The notes: generated by a model from the letters alone, not told the origin. DNA of 64,000 nucleotides from Aegilops tauschii subsp. strangulata (GCF_002575655.3 NC_053041.3:374401054-374465053), one strand, 5' to 3'. Shown: positions 1 to 11,988, counted from the stretch's first letter. Program-made: numbers and translations.

Positions 1-205
1 CCGGGGTTCATTTCGGGCTGCTGCCGGCCCGTGAGTTGTTCGGCACGTTTCAGGCCCAACCTACATCGTGATTGCATGACGGCCCGATTATGTACCGTAA
101 TTTTACGGCTTGGCCGGTTTACTGCGAAGACAGGATATATATACAGTAAAATAACTGCAGCATCGTGAATAAGAAAAAACCTAGACTATACAATAAAGAA
201 ATTAC

Positions 206-301
206 GGCATATTACATCCACTGGGCATCAAAGTTCGCCACTATGATAATAAAGCACAAGCAGACAGCATATTACATACACTGGGCATCAAAGATTGCCA
301 C
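206..301. repeat. Two-copy direct repeat, ~61 bp spacing
   Basis: The block GCATATTACATCCACTGGGC and the bases after it (from 206) recur with three mismatches at 267 (GCATATTACATACACTGGGC). It lies just downstream of the likely 3' end of the minus-strand pseudogene, so it may be 3' UTR or flank. Function unknown. Confidence 0.6.
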
Positions 302-504
302 CAGTGCAAATAAACATGCCGACAAAATAATATAAAAAACCGACAGCACTTCAATAGAGTTCAAGAAAGGTTAGCCCTGCTGGGGAGCTGCAGCGCAAGC
401 AGCTGAGCAAGATGATGAGACTGCGCTTGTTCAACACTTATATCTTCCTCACTCTGAAAGATAAACAAGCAGACAGATGACATGTTTTGCACATAAAAGT
501 ATCA

Positions 505-850
505 GTGCTGACAATTCATCACATTTCTTACTGACGAATAAAGTGACACAGTTTAAAATTGCATTAACACAATATGGTATTGTTCAGGTCAAGACATGGC
601 AGGAAATGACATTGTGAAGGAGTTGGCAGCTTCACGACACCACTGGATTACAGATCAAGAACTCATAAGTATCAATGGTTAGTGTGCTGTCAATTTATAC
701 CATTTCAGATTGGCAAATAAAGAGACGGTTTAAATAATAGTAGAATGATATGACATTGTTCATAGTTAAGACATTGCAGAATATGACATTGTGCTGTAGT
801 GGGTAGGTTCACCACACCACTGGATTACGGATGAAGAACAGAAGCATACA
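505..850. repeat. Degenerate ~178 bp tandem duplication in an intron
   Basis: The block starting AGTGCTGACAATTCATCAC near 505 recurs 178 bp later (GTGTGCTGTCAATTTATACC near 683). The second half pairs as GACACCACTGGATTACAGAT near 637 with CACACCACTGGATTACGGAT near 815. It lies in the long putative intron before the last exon of the pseudogene. No coding potential is seen. Confidence 0.55.
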
Positions 851-1130
851 TGCAGTGCAAAAGAAGATCACTTGCTCTGTATAGTTTAATTTACATGGTA
901 TGAAGAACGAACTTGGTTGTACAACTAAAAACTTAAATTGAGAAAGGACAAACTTTTGTTTATGAACTACATAATAAACTTTAAACAAGCAATTTGATGC
1001 AAACACAAAAAATAAACAGCTGTTGCAGTCATGCCTAACCAAATATATACAACAAAGTTTGAAGGCTTGAGATGGACAAACTTAAATTATTGGTGAAGAC
1101 AGGCTCTATAAAGGCCTTGTCCATGCTGAT

Positions 1131-1143
1131 GGGGGGGGGGGGG
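1131..1143. repeat. Poly-G run (13 G)
   Basis: Thirteen consecutive G on the plus strand, inside the putative intron. The length is likely variable between accessions or assemblies. Confidence 0.9.
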
Positions 1144-1289
1144 CAATTCAAGAAGTTTACCACAAAATCTTCTTCAAAAGCAATGCCTTTATTCTAAATT
1201 TTGTTAAGAATAAATATAGATGTGATAATATACGAAAAAATGGAGAATATTTAAGATAAGATGAAGAGTGATGCTACATAACCAAGTAG

Positions 1290-1692
1290 CTATAAATGTA
1301 AGTGCAGCGATACAGGCAAAAGGTACAGCCAAGAGCAATGCACAGCTGAACTTCTTTAGTACCAACCTTATGGTAAGAGTAAATATAGATCTGATGTGTA
1401 GAAAATGGAGGGCAAAGGAAAATAAGCTGCAGAGTGATGGTACATGAACAACTACCTGTCATTATAAGTACACTGATAAAGGACAGCATGTACTTACAAG
1501 AACAATGCAGAGCTAAAAAACATTGGCATTGGATATATTCTACACTAATGTAACCATTCATACAGATCAGATAATTTGGAGCGAACAATTGATAAGCAAG
1601 CTATCATGCATACTGCTGTCACAGAATGAACCAGGTATGTATGCAAGTACAGTGATACAGGACAACAGGTACTAACAAGAGCAAAGCAGCGG
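1290..1692. repeat. Three degenerate tandem copies, ~175 bp period
   Basis: Related blocks near 1290 (TAAGTGCAGCGATACAGG), 1463 (TAAGTACACTGATAAAGG) and 1641 (CAAGTACAGTGATACAGG) are each followed by a similar AAGAGCAAxGCA tail. The period matches the 505-850 duplication, but the sequences do not clearly align with it. The last copy runs into the exon at 1677-1754. Confidence 0.5.
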
Positions 1693-3380
1693 GCAACATA
1701 TTTGCGATATCCTGTCGTTCTTGTCAAACCGGAATTCTTCTTCGAGCAGATTTCCTGCAAAAAAGATCCGTAAGGTACATGCGGAAAAGTAGAAGTTCAA
1801 ATTGTCATGTGATTTCATATACAGTACCTCATCCTGGGAACGAGACCAGTGCATAACAAGGTTTTTCCATTCAATGTCTTCTAAATTTAGCACAGGAGAC
1901 TTCACCGGAAATTCGTTTATAGACTTGCCATGAAAGTGTGATTTCCTCAGGTAACACCGATACTACTGCAATGCTTCCTTGAAAAGCACAAGCAAGCTTT
2001 GCTCGTCATGACTATCCAGATTGACCCTCGCCTAGTTACAAAAATGTAATGTAAATCATTGATGTGTTCAATCAGCAGAAAACAGGAAAATAATAACCAT
2101 GAATAATAGCACTTACACGTAAGTTGGACAGGAAGATGTGAAAATGGTGTTTGTCTTCACAATAATCTTCCCATGATGGGAATATATGCACATAGTCCCT
2201 AACAACATTGAAAGCATTGTCTTTTAAACTGGGAATAAATGGAATGGGGTTCCAATCTGCAGGAATTGGCCGTCTGTGCAGTTGGGATAGGTCTTCGGCC
2301 GGTGGACTTGCTATACTTTTTGCTGGAGTGGGATTTTTCTGTGGTACAGCTGGTGCTATGGCAAATGAAATTGGTATACCTTTTGCTGGAGTGCAGGTCC
2401 TGTGTGGTGGGGCTAGTGGTGTGGCCAGTGAAGTATGGGTACAGTCTGCTGGAGTCAGTCCTACGTTTTGTGTCACTGGTTGTACAACCAATATAAGTGG
2501 GGTGCTGTCTGATTTCTCCGGCACCACCACGTTTTTCAAGGAATTTGCTGGTGCTCCTTCAGGTTCGGCAATCACCCTCTTCCTTTTTGATGTCTGATGG
2601 ACACGAACAACATTTGAGTGGAAAAACATGGTATGATGACACATGGAATATGTATTGATAATGGATGGGCATGTCATCTCGACATATATGATGAGTAAAC
2701 TAAGCAGATGGCGGTGCAACAAAGTAGAAGAAATGCAAGACAACATATGCAAGATACCCGGAATCAATAAAACATTGCCAAATTAGAACAGGCACCTTGA
2801 TGGGTGAACAGGACAGGCCATCTGCCTTTGACTCCTCGAGGTTAGAATAGTCATTAGGATCATATTCTGAACAAGAATCAACAGGTGGGGAGCGTATGAG
2901 TTTCATTGCATCTAGAATGGCACTCAATGCCTTGGTGCCAATTTTGTAAGTCATTGTAGTGTTTAGCTTCAAGAGTGGACTGCTGCTAGTGCGACACAAA
3001 GCAGCTACACAGATCATAGTGTAGATATAACGGGAAAACCTTAAGCATCAGAGTAAAATCAGCAAACTGGAACTTGCTGGAATATATGTGCTAGTATTGC
3101 CGGTACGGCTAGAAAGGCTTCGGATACCAGATCTCTTCAAGTGAAGGTGCGGTACTGTTAATATCAGTGTAACTCTCAAAGGCGACACAGCTCCCCGCAT
3201 TTCCTTGCTATTCTTATAGGATTCAAGTGGGCAGGCCACTACAAATCCTATTCCTATGTTTACAAGATCCTACGAATCAAAGAGGCTCAAAGTGTCCATC
3301 ACAACCGACCGTATAGACCTCTACACTGCAAATGTCCCTGCTCATCTTCAGTACAAGGAACATACTGTACTACTATCATA

Positions 3381-3539
3381 CTCCCTCCGTTCCAAAATAT
3401 AAGTCTTGGTAGAGATTTCCACTATGGATCACATACAGATGTATCCAGATACATTTTAGAGTGTAGATTCTCTCATTTTGCTCCATATGTAGTCCATGGT
3501 GGAATCTATACAAAGACTTGTATTTAGGAACGGAGAGAG
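3381..3539. mobile_element. Stowaway-type (Tc1/mariner) MITE
   Basis: A 159 bp element with terminal inverted repeats CTCCCTCCGTTCC and GGAACGGAGAGAG, flanked by TA target duplications (3379-3380 and 3540-3541). The interior is also largely palindromic. Such MITEs often sit near grass genes; this one lies upstream of the minus-strand pseudogene. It is non-coding and non-autonomous. Confidence 0.9.
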
Positions 3540-3559
3540 TACATATTAAAGAAGACGGA

Positions 3560-4600
3560 AGAGGAACATGGTAAAGAAGAGGAAGCAGATTTTGGATAAT
3601 AAAATGTTGGTTGCGCAGTGCCCACACATGATGAACCAGAGCGCATTAAGAATGCAAGTCCCAGCCGTCTCTCGACCATTTCAGGCGGTTGGATGAAGAT
3701 CCTATGTCTCCTAACCCTTCTTGTTCCTCGTCTCTGATTCTTCCCATACAGAACACCGCACGGGCCGCCGGCCGGACCACCGGCCCCCACCGCCTGTGTT
3801 CCACCGCCACCCCCACCCCCACCCCCGCCCAACCCTCACCCGCGTCGAGTTTTCTTCGTTCGGCGAGGCCCCAGAACCACCCGAGCCCCTTTGATCACAC
3901 CGGCGAACTCCGGCGAGCTCTAAAAAATCGACTGACCCAATTTTGAAATTTAGTCTACTGTGATTTAACTAGTGTGGAATATAAAAGGGGAAAACCATAA
4001 GCATTGGGACTATAGTGTTGAGCGTGCCATGGCGGATCTGAAGGTGCAAACCGGATAAAGGCAACTTCGCAACCAAGACAAGAAATCAGAGTAAAGCAGT
4101 GGCGATCTATTTTCTTGCTGCGATAAATAAGTTGAGCAGATACGAAAGAGTACCGCCTCTGGTGCGGCTCCGTGTACGCATCTGCTGAGAATTTGACGGT
4201 GCTGCGGTAGCGATGGCTGTCGGCGGCATGGAAGCAGATCTAGGAGGGTAGACGGTGGCGGCAGGGCGCGGTGGACGAGACGGTCGTAGGAGCGGCGCCG
4301 GCAAGGTGGACGACGGCGGGGATGAAGCGAGAGGACGGGATGCAAGGATCCCGGTCCGAAGCCATGGATGAGAGAGGTCGATCTCTTGTAATGGACGGCG
4401 GCATCGGGGTATCAGCTCTGGCATGGTGGAGGAGGACGGCGGTGGATGGGGTGGCGGACAGCGGCGGACGGAGGAGGGTGGGTGGAGAGGGTGTTTTGGC
4501 GCCCACGGAGTACGAATGGGGAAAAGGGAGGTAGAGAGGAAGGGTTGAACCATGTATTCAGGGCACGCTTGTCTCAAATGCGAGGAAATCTACAAACTTA
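3560..4600. other. GC-rich stretch, no supported gene
   Basis: Two CpG-rich patches (about 3680-3940 and 4190-4530) carry overlapping open frames on both strands, which is expected of GC-rich DNA. They could be promoter or first-exon DNA of the minus-strand pseudogene, but I found no splice chain that links them. Confidence 0.3.
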
Positions 4601-4795
4601 GCCCCCGTTTCAAATTTCTACTACATCACAGCAACATTAGTCGGTTGGGGATAGGACGGTAATCTCGCATACACCGAATATTTGCCGACGAGAGTTTGTT
4701 TTTAGCGCCCACCGTGTATGAATATGAATCAGGGAGGGAGTCGATTTCGGCTGAGGACACACTGTGTTTTGGCGCCCACTGTGTATGAATCCGGG
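4495..4795 (+). repeat. Three spaced copies of a GGCGCCCAC...GTATGAAT motif
   Basis: TTTTGGCGCCCACGGAGTAC (4495), TTTAGCGCCCACCGTGTATG (~4701) and TTTTGGCGCCCACTGTGTAT (~4773) share a core followed by GAAT. Intervening DNA is unrelated. From 4800 to 5735 I see only AT-rich DNA with no gene. Confidence 0.5.
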
Positions 4796-5737
4796 TGAGA
4801 GGCGGTTACGTCACGTTTGGGTGAAATTACAAACCTACCCCTATCGAAACCTATAGAAATCCAGCAGATAGGCTTTGCGTGGCAGGGATAGGCAGTAGTG
4901 ATTTCCATCTCGCAGATTTTGGTTTCGGGCGGTTACTGCGACTTTCCCCGCTTCGTTCAAATTTTGCAGAGTGCACGTTTACCGTGCCAACTCAATCCGA
5001 ATCCCGTTTGTATTCTATTTTTTTCGGGTGGGATCCATTTTCAATTAGAATTACATTCTATATACATCATTGTTTAAATATAATTTCAAAAGCACAATAC
5101 CATTTATACATAAATATGGTTTACAAATGGCATGATCTCATATTCATAAGGTTGTATCCATCAATTTGGATTTTCAAATATTTGAAACCACTTTATGTTG
5201 AAATCCAATGTATGCATTCCTCGCTAACTGTCTCCAATTAATGTGTGTTTCATGCGGTTTTTTTACTTCTCAAACATGTATAATGTGTTTCACACACACA
5301 ACATATAGTGTAATCCCGTTTAGACATTAATTGCATATAAACCATGCATTGTTTGTAATTGAAGAATCTATGGATCACCAATATTGATAAACTATATAAC
5401 ATTACACGTGTGCCCAAATTCAAATGAATATGCATGTTTGATACACCAATTTGCGTTATGATATTATCGATGTCGTGATCTCCAGTTTAAATATTTGAAT
5501 CCCCTTTAATCCAGATATTAGTCTCATATAGCTGTCACTCATGCTTATATAGGACTATCTCTCTGGACCTATACGCGTTCATCGTCTCTCAGGTATCTCT
5601 CGTGCTACCTGTATGTCGACAATGATCTTTTATCTTCATAACACACTGACGGTACTCTCTCCCTCGACCTTCATCACTCTATCTCTCTCTAAGTATATCT
5701 CGCTCCCTGCTATGTGTCTCTAACTATGATTCTTCAT

Positions 5738-6290
5738 GTGGAATCTCTTTCTCTCACACAAACACAAAACTTTGTCTCCCGGGGTCTCATTTCTCTCTAC
5801 TATTCCCATGTGTGCCACTCGCACACCCCTCATACAGAGATGTCTTTCGCTCCTTAGATATGAGAACCTACGACTCTTCCTCTTCAATATCTCTTTCTCA
5901 CACACAAACACAAACTCTGTCTCCCAGGGTCTCATATTTCTCCATTGTTCTCTTGTATGTCGCTCACACACACCCTCTCTCCCTAGAGATATCTTGCGTT
6001 CCCTCGTATGTCTCTCTAGCTATCACTCTCGTTGTGAAATATCTTTCTCTCTCGTAGACACAAAACTCCGTCTCTCTGGATCTCATTTCTCTCGGATATC
6101 TGTTTGTACGTGACTCACATGCACCCTCTCTCTATCTCTCTCACACACACATAACCCAGCCTTCTGATCCACTCGACTCCTATCTCTAACGCACACTAGC
6201 TAGCATCTTTATCTTTCTATTTATCTGTTCCTCCATCAACCTTCTTTCTCGCCCTCACTCTTGATTCCTATCACGCACACTACATATGTT
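5738..6290. repeat. Degenerate ~150 bp tandem repeat, CT/CA-rich
   Basis: At least three copies start near 5738, 5885 and 6037. Each has a TCTTTCTC...CACAAA block, then a CTCTGTCTCCC-type block and a GGTCTCATTTCTC-type block, then a CACACACCCTCTCTC block. Copies are diverged. Open frames on both strands here are low-complexity artefacts. DNA from 6290 to 6921 continues as CT/CA-rich microsatellite-like sequence with no gene. Confidence 0.65.
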
Positions 6291-6921
6291 TCTCTCTACA
6301 TGGAGTCAAGTGCCCTCTCACACACATATATAACTTCACCCTTTGGACCACCCGACGGTCATCTCCAACACCCAAACTAGCGGATGTCCCTCTAGCTAGC
6401 ATCTCCATCTCTGTATCTATCTGTAGTTTCTCCGTCAACATTTCTTTCTCGCACGGAGTCTTGCTTCCTATCACCCACAATATATATGTCTCTCCATACA
6501 TATGCATTTATAGGTTGGTCTCTTTTGCACAATCGTTGCGCCTCACTCCCTCTGCTCGCCATAGATGCATGCTCCAACCCACGCCACTATCTCTTAAAGA
6601 CAAAAACACATGCTCAATTGTCGGGCCTTCTTCCCTGCATTCTCACATGTATGCATATTGTCATACCGATCCGTCTCTCCCATGTCGTTGATCTTATGAC
6701 TTATGTCTTCTTACTTTTATCTCGATCATGTGCGCGCGCACACACACACATCCCACGTATACATGTATACCTCTCACACATGCACGTTCAAGGTCTCTAT
6801 GTCTCCATACGTTTAATTACCCTCAATCCTAACGCCACATCGAATCGTTCTCCTCTTTTGTGCACATAACTTCCACCTGGATGGGTAAAACACACACTCA
6901 CACTTAACAATCTCCTTCTAG

Positions 6922-6926
6922 CTACC
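6922..6926. repeat. Target-site duplication CTACC (left)
   Basis: CTACC directly precedes the Tekay 5' LTR. The same five bases follow the 3' LTR at 19842-19846, proving both ends and a single insertion event. Confidence 0.93.
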
Positions 6927-7461
6927 TGTAACACCCCGCATGTGACTTGCCATATTTGTAACTCCGACTCTTGCCATTTGCGGCTATGTGCTATGATATT
7001 CCCTCCGTGGTCGGGTTTTGTCTTTCGTTTTGCATTTTGTTCATGTCATGCATTTCATATCATGTCATCATGTGCATTGCATTTGCATACGTGTTCGTCT
7101 CATGCATCCGAGCATTTTCCCCGTTGTCTGTTTTGCAATCCGGCGCTCCTATCTCCTCCGGTGCACCCCTCTTGTTTTCTTTCGTGAACGGGTGTCAAAC
7201 AATCTCAGAATGGACCGAGGCTTGTCAAGTGGCCTTATTATACCACCCGGAGACCACCGGTCAAGTTTCGTTCCATTTGGAGGTCGTTTGGTAGTCCAAC
7301 GGTTAACCGGGCATCTGCAAAGTCCATTTGACTGTCCAGCAAAACCCCCCTCAAAAACCAGCCCAAAACCCACCAAACTCTCTTCCATGCTCTAGGTCAT
7401 TCGATCATGATTGTGTGGGCGAAAACCGCACCTCATTTGGAGCCTCCTAGCTCCCTCTAGC

Positions 7462-7468
7462 TATAAAA
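7462..7468 (+). promoter_or_regulatory. TATA box of the Tekay 5' LTR
   Basis: TATAAAA follows a CT-rich stretch and precedes a CCAAACCCTAGCC-type leader about 35 bp downstream, as in many plant promoters. The same box is at 17003-17009 in the 3' LTR. It probably drives the genomic retrotransposon RNA. Confidence 0.7.
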
Positions 7469-7499
7469 GAGCATCCCCTCCCGAAAACGAAACGCAGTC

Positions 7500-10400
7500 C
7501 AAACCCTAGCCCTCGTCCCTCTCCGCCGCCGGACACGTCCGTTCCTCCGCCGCCGCCCGTACCGCGCCGGCCCGCCGGAGCCCGCCCGCGGCCCTCCCGG
7601 CCCGCGCCGTCGCCCGCTCCGCCGACTCCCGCGCCAGCGCCCCGCCACCCCGCGCCTCCGCGCCGCCGCCTCGCCGCTCGCCGCCGCTCGCCGCCGCCGC
7701 CGCCGCCATCGCCGGCGCGAAGCTCCGCCGTGCCCCGCTCGTCGCCCGCGCCGCCGTACCTCCGCCGGCGCCGCCACCATGCGCCGCCGCGGCCTCCTCC
7801 GGCCGGCGCCGCCCTTCCCCGCCGTGCCTCGCGCCTCCCCGAGCCCCGGCCTCCCTCCTCTCCTCCGGCGTCGCGCCATCGCCAGCGAGCTCGAAGGCTC
7901 GGCCCCGATCTGGATCGAGACACTGTGAGCGTTGACTTTCCGAAGCCCCTAAAATTTCTCCAAGTCTTTTTCCTGTTACAGCAAGTGTCCATGTTTCTCA
8001 TTGCATAACTCCTTGCATGTAGCTCCGTTTCGCGTGTGTAATATGTCAAATTGTTCGTCTCATGATGCTCTACATTTTGTTCAATTGCACCATGTTCATT
8101 AGAGGTTATCTTGATGCCCAAATCTCTGTTGCAAGAGGGCTAGTTGCTGTTATCTGCTGGTTCTTATCAGAACTTGGAGATTTGTCATTTTCGTATCATT
8201 AAATCTGTGCATCTTATGGGCATGAGCTCTACATGTGTTTTGGTGTATGCCATGCCATCTTTCCAAGGGTGTATGCCATGTATTTTTGTGATCTATGTGG
8301 TGACTAGCACAAGATTGCAAAGTAGGCACCGTAATGTTTCTGATTTCAGGGACTTAGTGATTTCTCTAAGTCCTTGTCTGCTGTTATTTTGTTGCCATGT
8401 AAACTTGATGCCACAGAGAGATCCATGCATATTTTGGAGATGTTCAGTAAGGATGTTTTGTAGCTATTGTTGTAATTGATCCATTCCTGCCCTTGTTTGC
8501 AAATATGGAGTGACATAGCATGACTAAATCTTGCTCTACTTTTGCTATAAAATAATTCTGGCAGATTCTTGACATGATATTCATTTTTGCCAAGCTTATT
8601 GTAGTTGATCCATACATGCTATGCTTTTGTTCTTGCCATGGTTAGCTTCATAAACATGCCATCTTGCTATAAGTATGCTTGTTTTTTCATTCATTGCCTT
8701 GTGGTGAGTGCATCAAGCTCACCAACATGCCCTCATATTATTGTTTCTGCCATGCTCTGTTTTCTGCCAAGTCTGAAACCTGATAACGAAACTTGCTATG
8801 TTTACATGCTTGCCATCATATCTTCTGGTCTTTTTTGGCTTATGGTCACTAAGGGACTTTTGTCGTATGCATTTAGTAGAACACTGTCATGCCTTATTTT
8901 GCTATGTTAAGTTCCTGTAGCATGTTGATTTCATGCTCTGAACATTGCTACCTGATGCTGTTTTCTGCCATGTCCAGTTTTTCAGTCTGTGAACCTGTTA
9001 TCTTTTGCACTTTTGCCATGCTTGTTTGAGCTTGATATGTTGTGATCTAGCCGTAGCTCAGTGTTCATCTTTTGTCAAGCATCTCCTGTAGATTACTGTC
9101 ATATGCTTTGTTGCTATGTTGGAGTGCTGTAGCATTGTTGCTTGTTGCATTTTAAGTGCTATCATGTTGTTAATCGTAGATTCGTGTCATTCTTATTTTG
9201 CTTGCCATTTGCAAACCGTGCATCCGATTCCGGTGATCTTTATATCGATTTCGACCGAAATCATCTCATCTTTCCAGTGGCATGCTTGGTTTGCCAAGGT
9301 ACTGCCTTGTTCATCATTTTTCCTTCCGGAGCACGCATATGCATCGCACATCATATCTTGCATATCATACATGTTTTGCATCATGTTGCTTGTGCATTTA
9401 TCGTGGTTGATTGTGGTTCCGTTTGTTTGTGTTCTTGTCTTAGGTAGAGCCGGGAGACGAGTTCGTGAACGAGGAACCTGTTGAGTACGCTTACGAGGAT
9501 CAAGATTTCGACAACTCTGAGAACCTTGCAGGCAAGATGACCACCCCTCGAAATCACTTCTATCTTTGCTTTGCTAGTTGTTCGCTCTATTGCCATGCTA
9601 CGCTACCTATCTCTTGCTATATCATGTCTCCCAGATTGCCATGTCAGCCTCTAACCATCTTTTCCTAACAAACCGTTGTTTGGCTAAGTTACCGCTTTTG
9701 CTCAGCCCCTCTTATAGCGTTGCTAGTTGCAGGTGAAGTTGAAGTTTGTTCCATGTTGGAACATGGATGTGTTGGGATATCACAATATCTCTTATTTAAT
9801 TAATGCATCTATATATTTGGTAAAGGGTGGAAGGCTCAGCCGTATGCCTGGTGTTTTGTTCCACTCTTGCCGCCCTAGTTTCTGAGATACCGGGATTATG
9901 TTACTTGAGTTTGCGTTCCTTACGCGGTCGGGTGATTTATGGGACCCCCTTGACAGTTCGCCTTGAATAAAACTCCTCCAGCAAGGCCCAACCTTGGTTT
10001 TACCATTTTCCACCTAAGCCTTTTCCCCCGGGTTTTCGCGAGCCCGAGGGTCATCTTTATTTTAAACCCCCGGACAAGTGCTCCTTCGAGTGCTGGCCCA
10101 AACTGGGCGATGTCCGGCGCCCCCTGGGCAACCAGGGTCTATGCCAACCCGACATCTTGCCCATCCGGTGTGCCCTGAGAACAAGATATGTGCAGCTCCT
10201 ATCGGGATTTGCCGGCACATTCGGGTGGCTTTGCTGGTCTTGTTTTACCATTGTCGAAATGTCTTGTAAACCGGGTGACGACCATTCCGTTGCTTCTCTT
10301 CTCGCCCTCTTTTGCGTATGTTAGCCACCATATATGCTTTGCCGCTGCAGCTCCACCTCATTACACCATCCTTTCCTATAAGCTTAAATAGTCTTGATCT

Positions 10401-10554
10401 CGCGGGTGTGAGATTGCTGAGTCTCCGTGACACAGATTCTACCAAAACAGTTGCAGGTGCCGACGATGCCAGTGCAGATGATGGGTTCGATCTCAAGTGG
10501 GAGTTCGACGAGGAACGTGGTCGTTACTATGTGTCTTTTCCCGATGATCAGTAG
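7500..10554 (+). other. Possible spliced open frame inside the Tekay LTR
   Basis: Downstream of the LTR TATA box a GC-rich, Pro/Arg-rich open block runs to 7924 (RDT, donor ACT/GTGAGC). An acidic block at 9444-9531 (motifs VEPGDEFVNEEPVEYAYEDQ, FDNSEN) follows an acceptor TTAG and ends CAG/GCAAG, a GC-type donor. A third block, 10457-10554 ([19 protein letters not shown], then TAG), follows TTGCAG. Phases 0 and 1 agree across both joins. The 3' LTR keeps the acidic blocks with only missense changes, but its first acceptor reads TTGG. Whether it is translated is unknown; it could be a leftover of a captured gene or chance. Confidence 0.35.
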
Positions 10555-10838
10555 TGGAGCCCAGTTGGGACGATCGGGGATCTAGCATTTGGGGTTATCT
10601 TATTTTCATCTGGATTTTGGCCGTAGTCGGTCTATATGTTTGTATTTTGGATGATGTATGAATTATATTTATGTATTGTGTGAAGTGGCGATTGTAAGCC
10701 AACTCTTTATCCCATTCTTGTTCATTACATGGGATTGTGTGAAGATGACCCTTCTTGCGACAAAACCACTATGCGGTTATGCCTCTAAGTCGTGCCTCGA
10801 CACGTGGGAGACATAGCCGCATCATGGGCGTTACAAGT

Positions 10839-10852
10839 TGGTAATCAGAGCC
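10839..10852 (+). other. Primer-binding site, initiator tRNA-Met type, one extra base
   Basis: TGGTAATCAGAGCC lies 3 bp after the 5' LTR. The usual plant site complementary to initiator tRNA-Met is TGGTATCAGAGC; this copy has one extra A. The insertion probably lowers or blocks minus-strand priming. Confidence 0.8.
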
Positions 10853-11988
10853 TTCCCCGACTTAGGAGCCCCCTGCTTGATCGAATCGCTGGTGTTGTTG
10901 AGTCTAGAACAAAAATGTTTTGAGTCTTAGGATTATATATATCGGAGAGTAGGATTCTTTTTACTCCTCAGTCCCTTCGTCGCTCTGGTGAGGTCTCCTG
11001 ACGTAGAAATTTTGACTATTCTCTCCTCAAATTTCACTAAATTTTTTTTAGGATCACGCGGGTATCTTGGAATCGTTCCGATGGTTTTGTGACGAGAACA
11101 TTGTTCTTGGTGCCTCCTGTCATTTAGGGGTTGTGGCAGTGTCCCGGGGAGTTGAGCTCCGAGGTGTTGTCGTCACAATTTTATCGTTGCAGTTCTGGAA
11201 TACCTGAGTTTCGCCGACATCGAAATCTCTTTTATGCAGTTGTTGGTGAGATCACCTCGACGCCACCCAGTACTGGGGCGGGAGTTTGGGAGTATTGCCA
11301 TAACTTGTATAACGGATGCTTTTCGAAGCTTGAGGTAAACGATTTCCGAAGGTTTCTTGGTTATGTGTTGACGGATGGATACAGCTGGATCTAGAGATTG
11401 CTAGTTTGGGTGATATATTTTGTGTCCCCTGTATCCCCAACACCAGATTGCATAACCAGAAAGTTTCGGGAGTTTATAAGTGGGAATTCAAGTAGCCTTA
11501 GGATATCTTTCCGACAGACGCATGATATGAGATTGGGGTTCGACGTCTAGTGGTCCGCCTGTACACGGTTGATTTTACAGTGGTCTCGTAGTGTCTTAAA
11601 GATTCCATGGCTATGCCGACTCGGGGACGCTTCGTATGTCATGTGCACAGCCTTGTACATGATGGTGCTGTACGATTGAGCCCGTGTGGGCCCCACCACA
11701 AAAACTTCGGACGAAACCTCTATCATATGTTTGTTCTGGCTTATTCTGCAAGCCAATACTTTGTTTTGTTTTGAATTGTGGTATTCGAGTTGCTTCGAAG
11801 TCATATGTTGATTCCATATCTTTTCATGTGGCTTCTCAACTTATGGAAGTGTGATGATTTACTATGGAATTAATTCGTTCATCCTCGTTCGAATGTTTAT
11901 TGTGAAGGCTATATGTTGCAATTTCTATCCGTTGATTCTACTTATCTATTTGTCTATCAAGATGCTAACGGATGTCACCCTCTTCAGG

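Larger units (their letters stand above)
361..2960 (-). pseudogene. Decayed multi-exon gene, Ptta/En/Spm transposase-like
   Basis: A minus-strand gene is visible as a chain of exons with good splice sites. Exon ~2960-2796 ends SPIK with donor AAG/GT. Exon 2593-2117 encodes 159 codons and ends NLR with donor GTAAGT. Exon 2031-1828 holds motifs YLRKSHF and SPVLNLEDIEWKNLVMHWS, which I recognise from the plant Ptta/En/Spm transposase-like family (Pfam Transposase_24 type). Exon 1754-1677 ends YRKYVARCF. A possible last exon is 453-361, ending in TGA. Junctions 2796/2593 and 2117/2031 keep the frame. An in-frame TAG at 1965-1963, just after a CAG codon, breaks the gene. The 5' end was not found; a short open stretch near 3180-3100 (AFESYTDINSTAPSLEEIWY) may be a further exon. 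It could be a transposon relic or a domesticated host gene. Exons are seen; the family is recalled. Confidence 0.4.
6927..10835 (+). repeat. Tekay 5' LTR (3,909 bp)
   Basis: Defined by alignment by eye with 16468-19841 and by TG...CA ends. It contains a TATAAAA box at 7462, a GC-rich transcribed-looking block (7500-7924), a long T-rich stretch, and short open blocks near 9444 and 10457. Positions 8325-8850 are absent from the 3' LTR. Confidence 0.93.

Noticed and set aside
809..1042. Minus-strand ORF of 77 aa
   Set aside because: Hydrophobic, no splice fit with neighbouring exons, lies in the AT-rich repeated intron.
7447..8121. Long minus-strand open frame (224 aa) in the GC-rich part of both Tekay LTRs
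   Set aside because: Arg/Gly-rich low-complexity translation of GCC/CGC repeats; all frames are open there.
11851..11988. Upstream ATG for Tekay gag
   Set aside because: The leading residues are hydrophobic and unlike gag; ATG 11989 starts the recognisable Pro-rich N-terminus.
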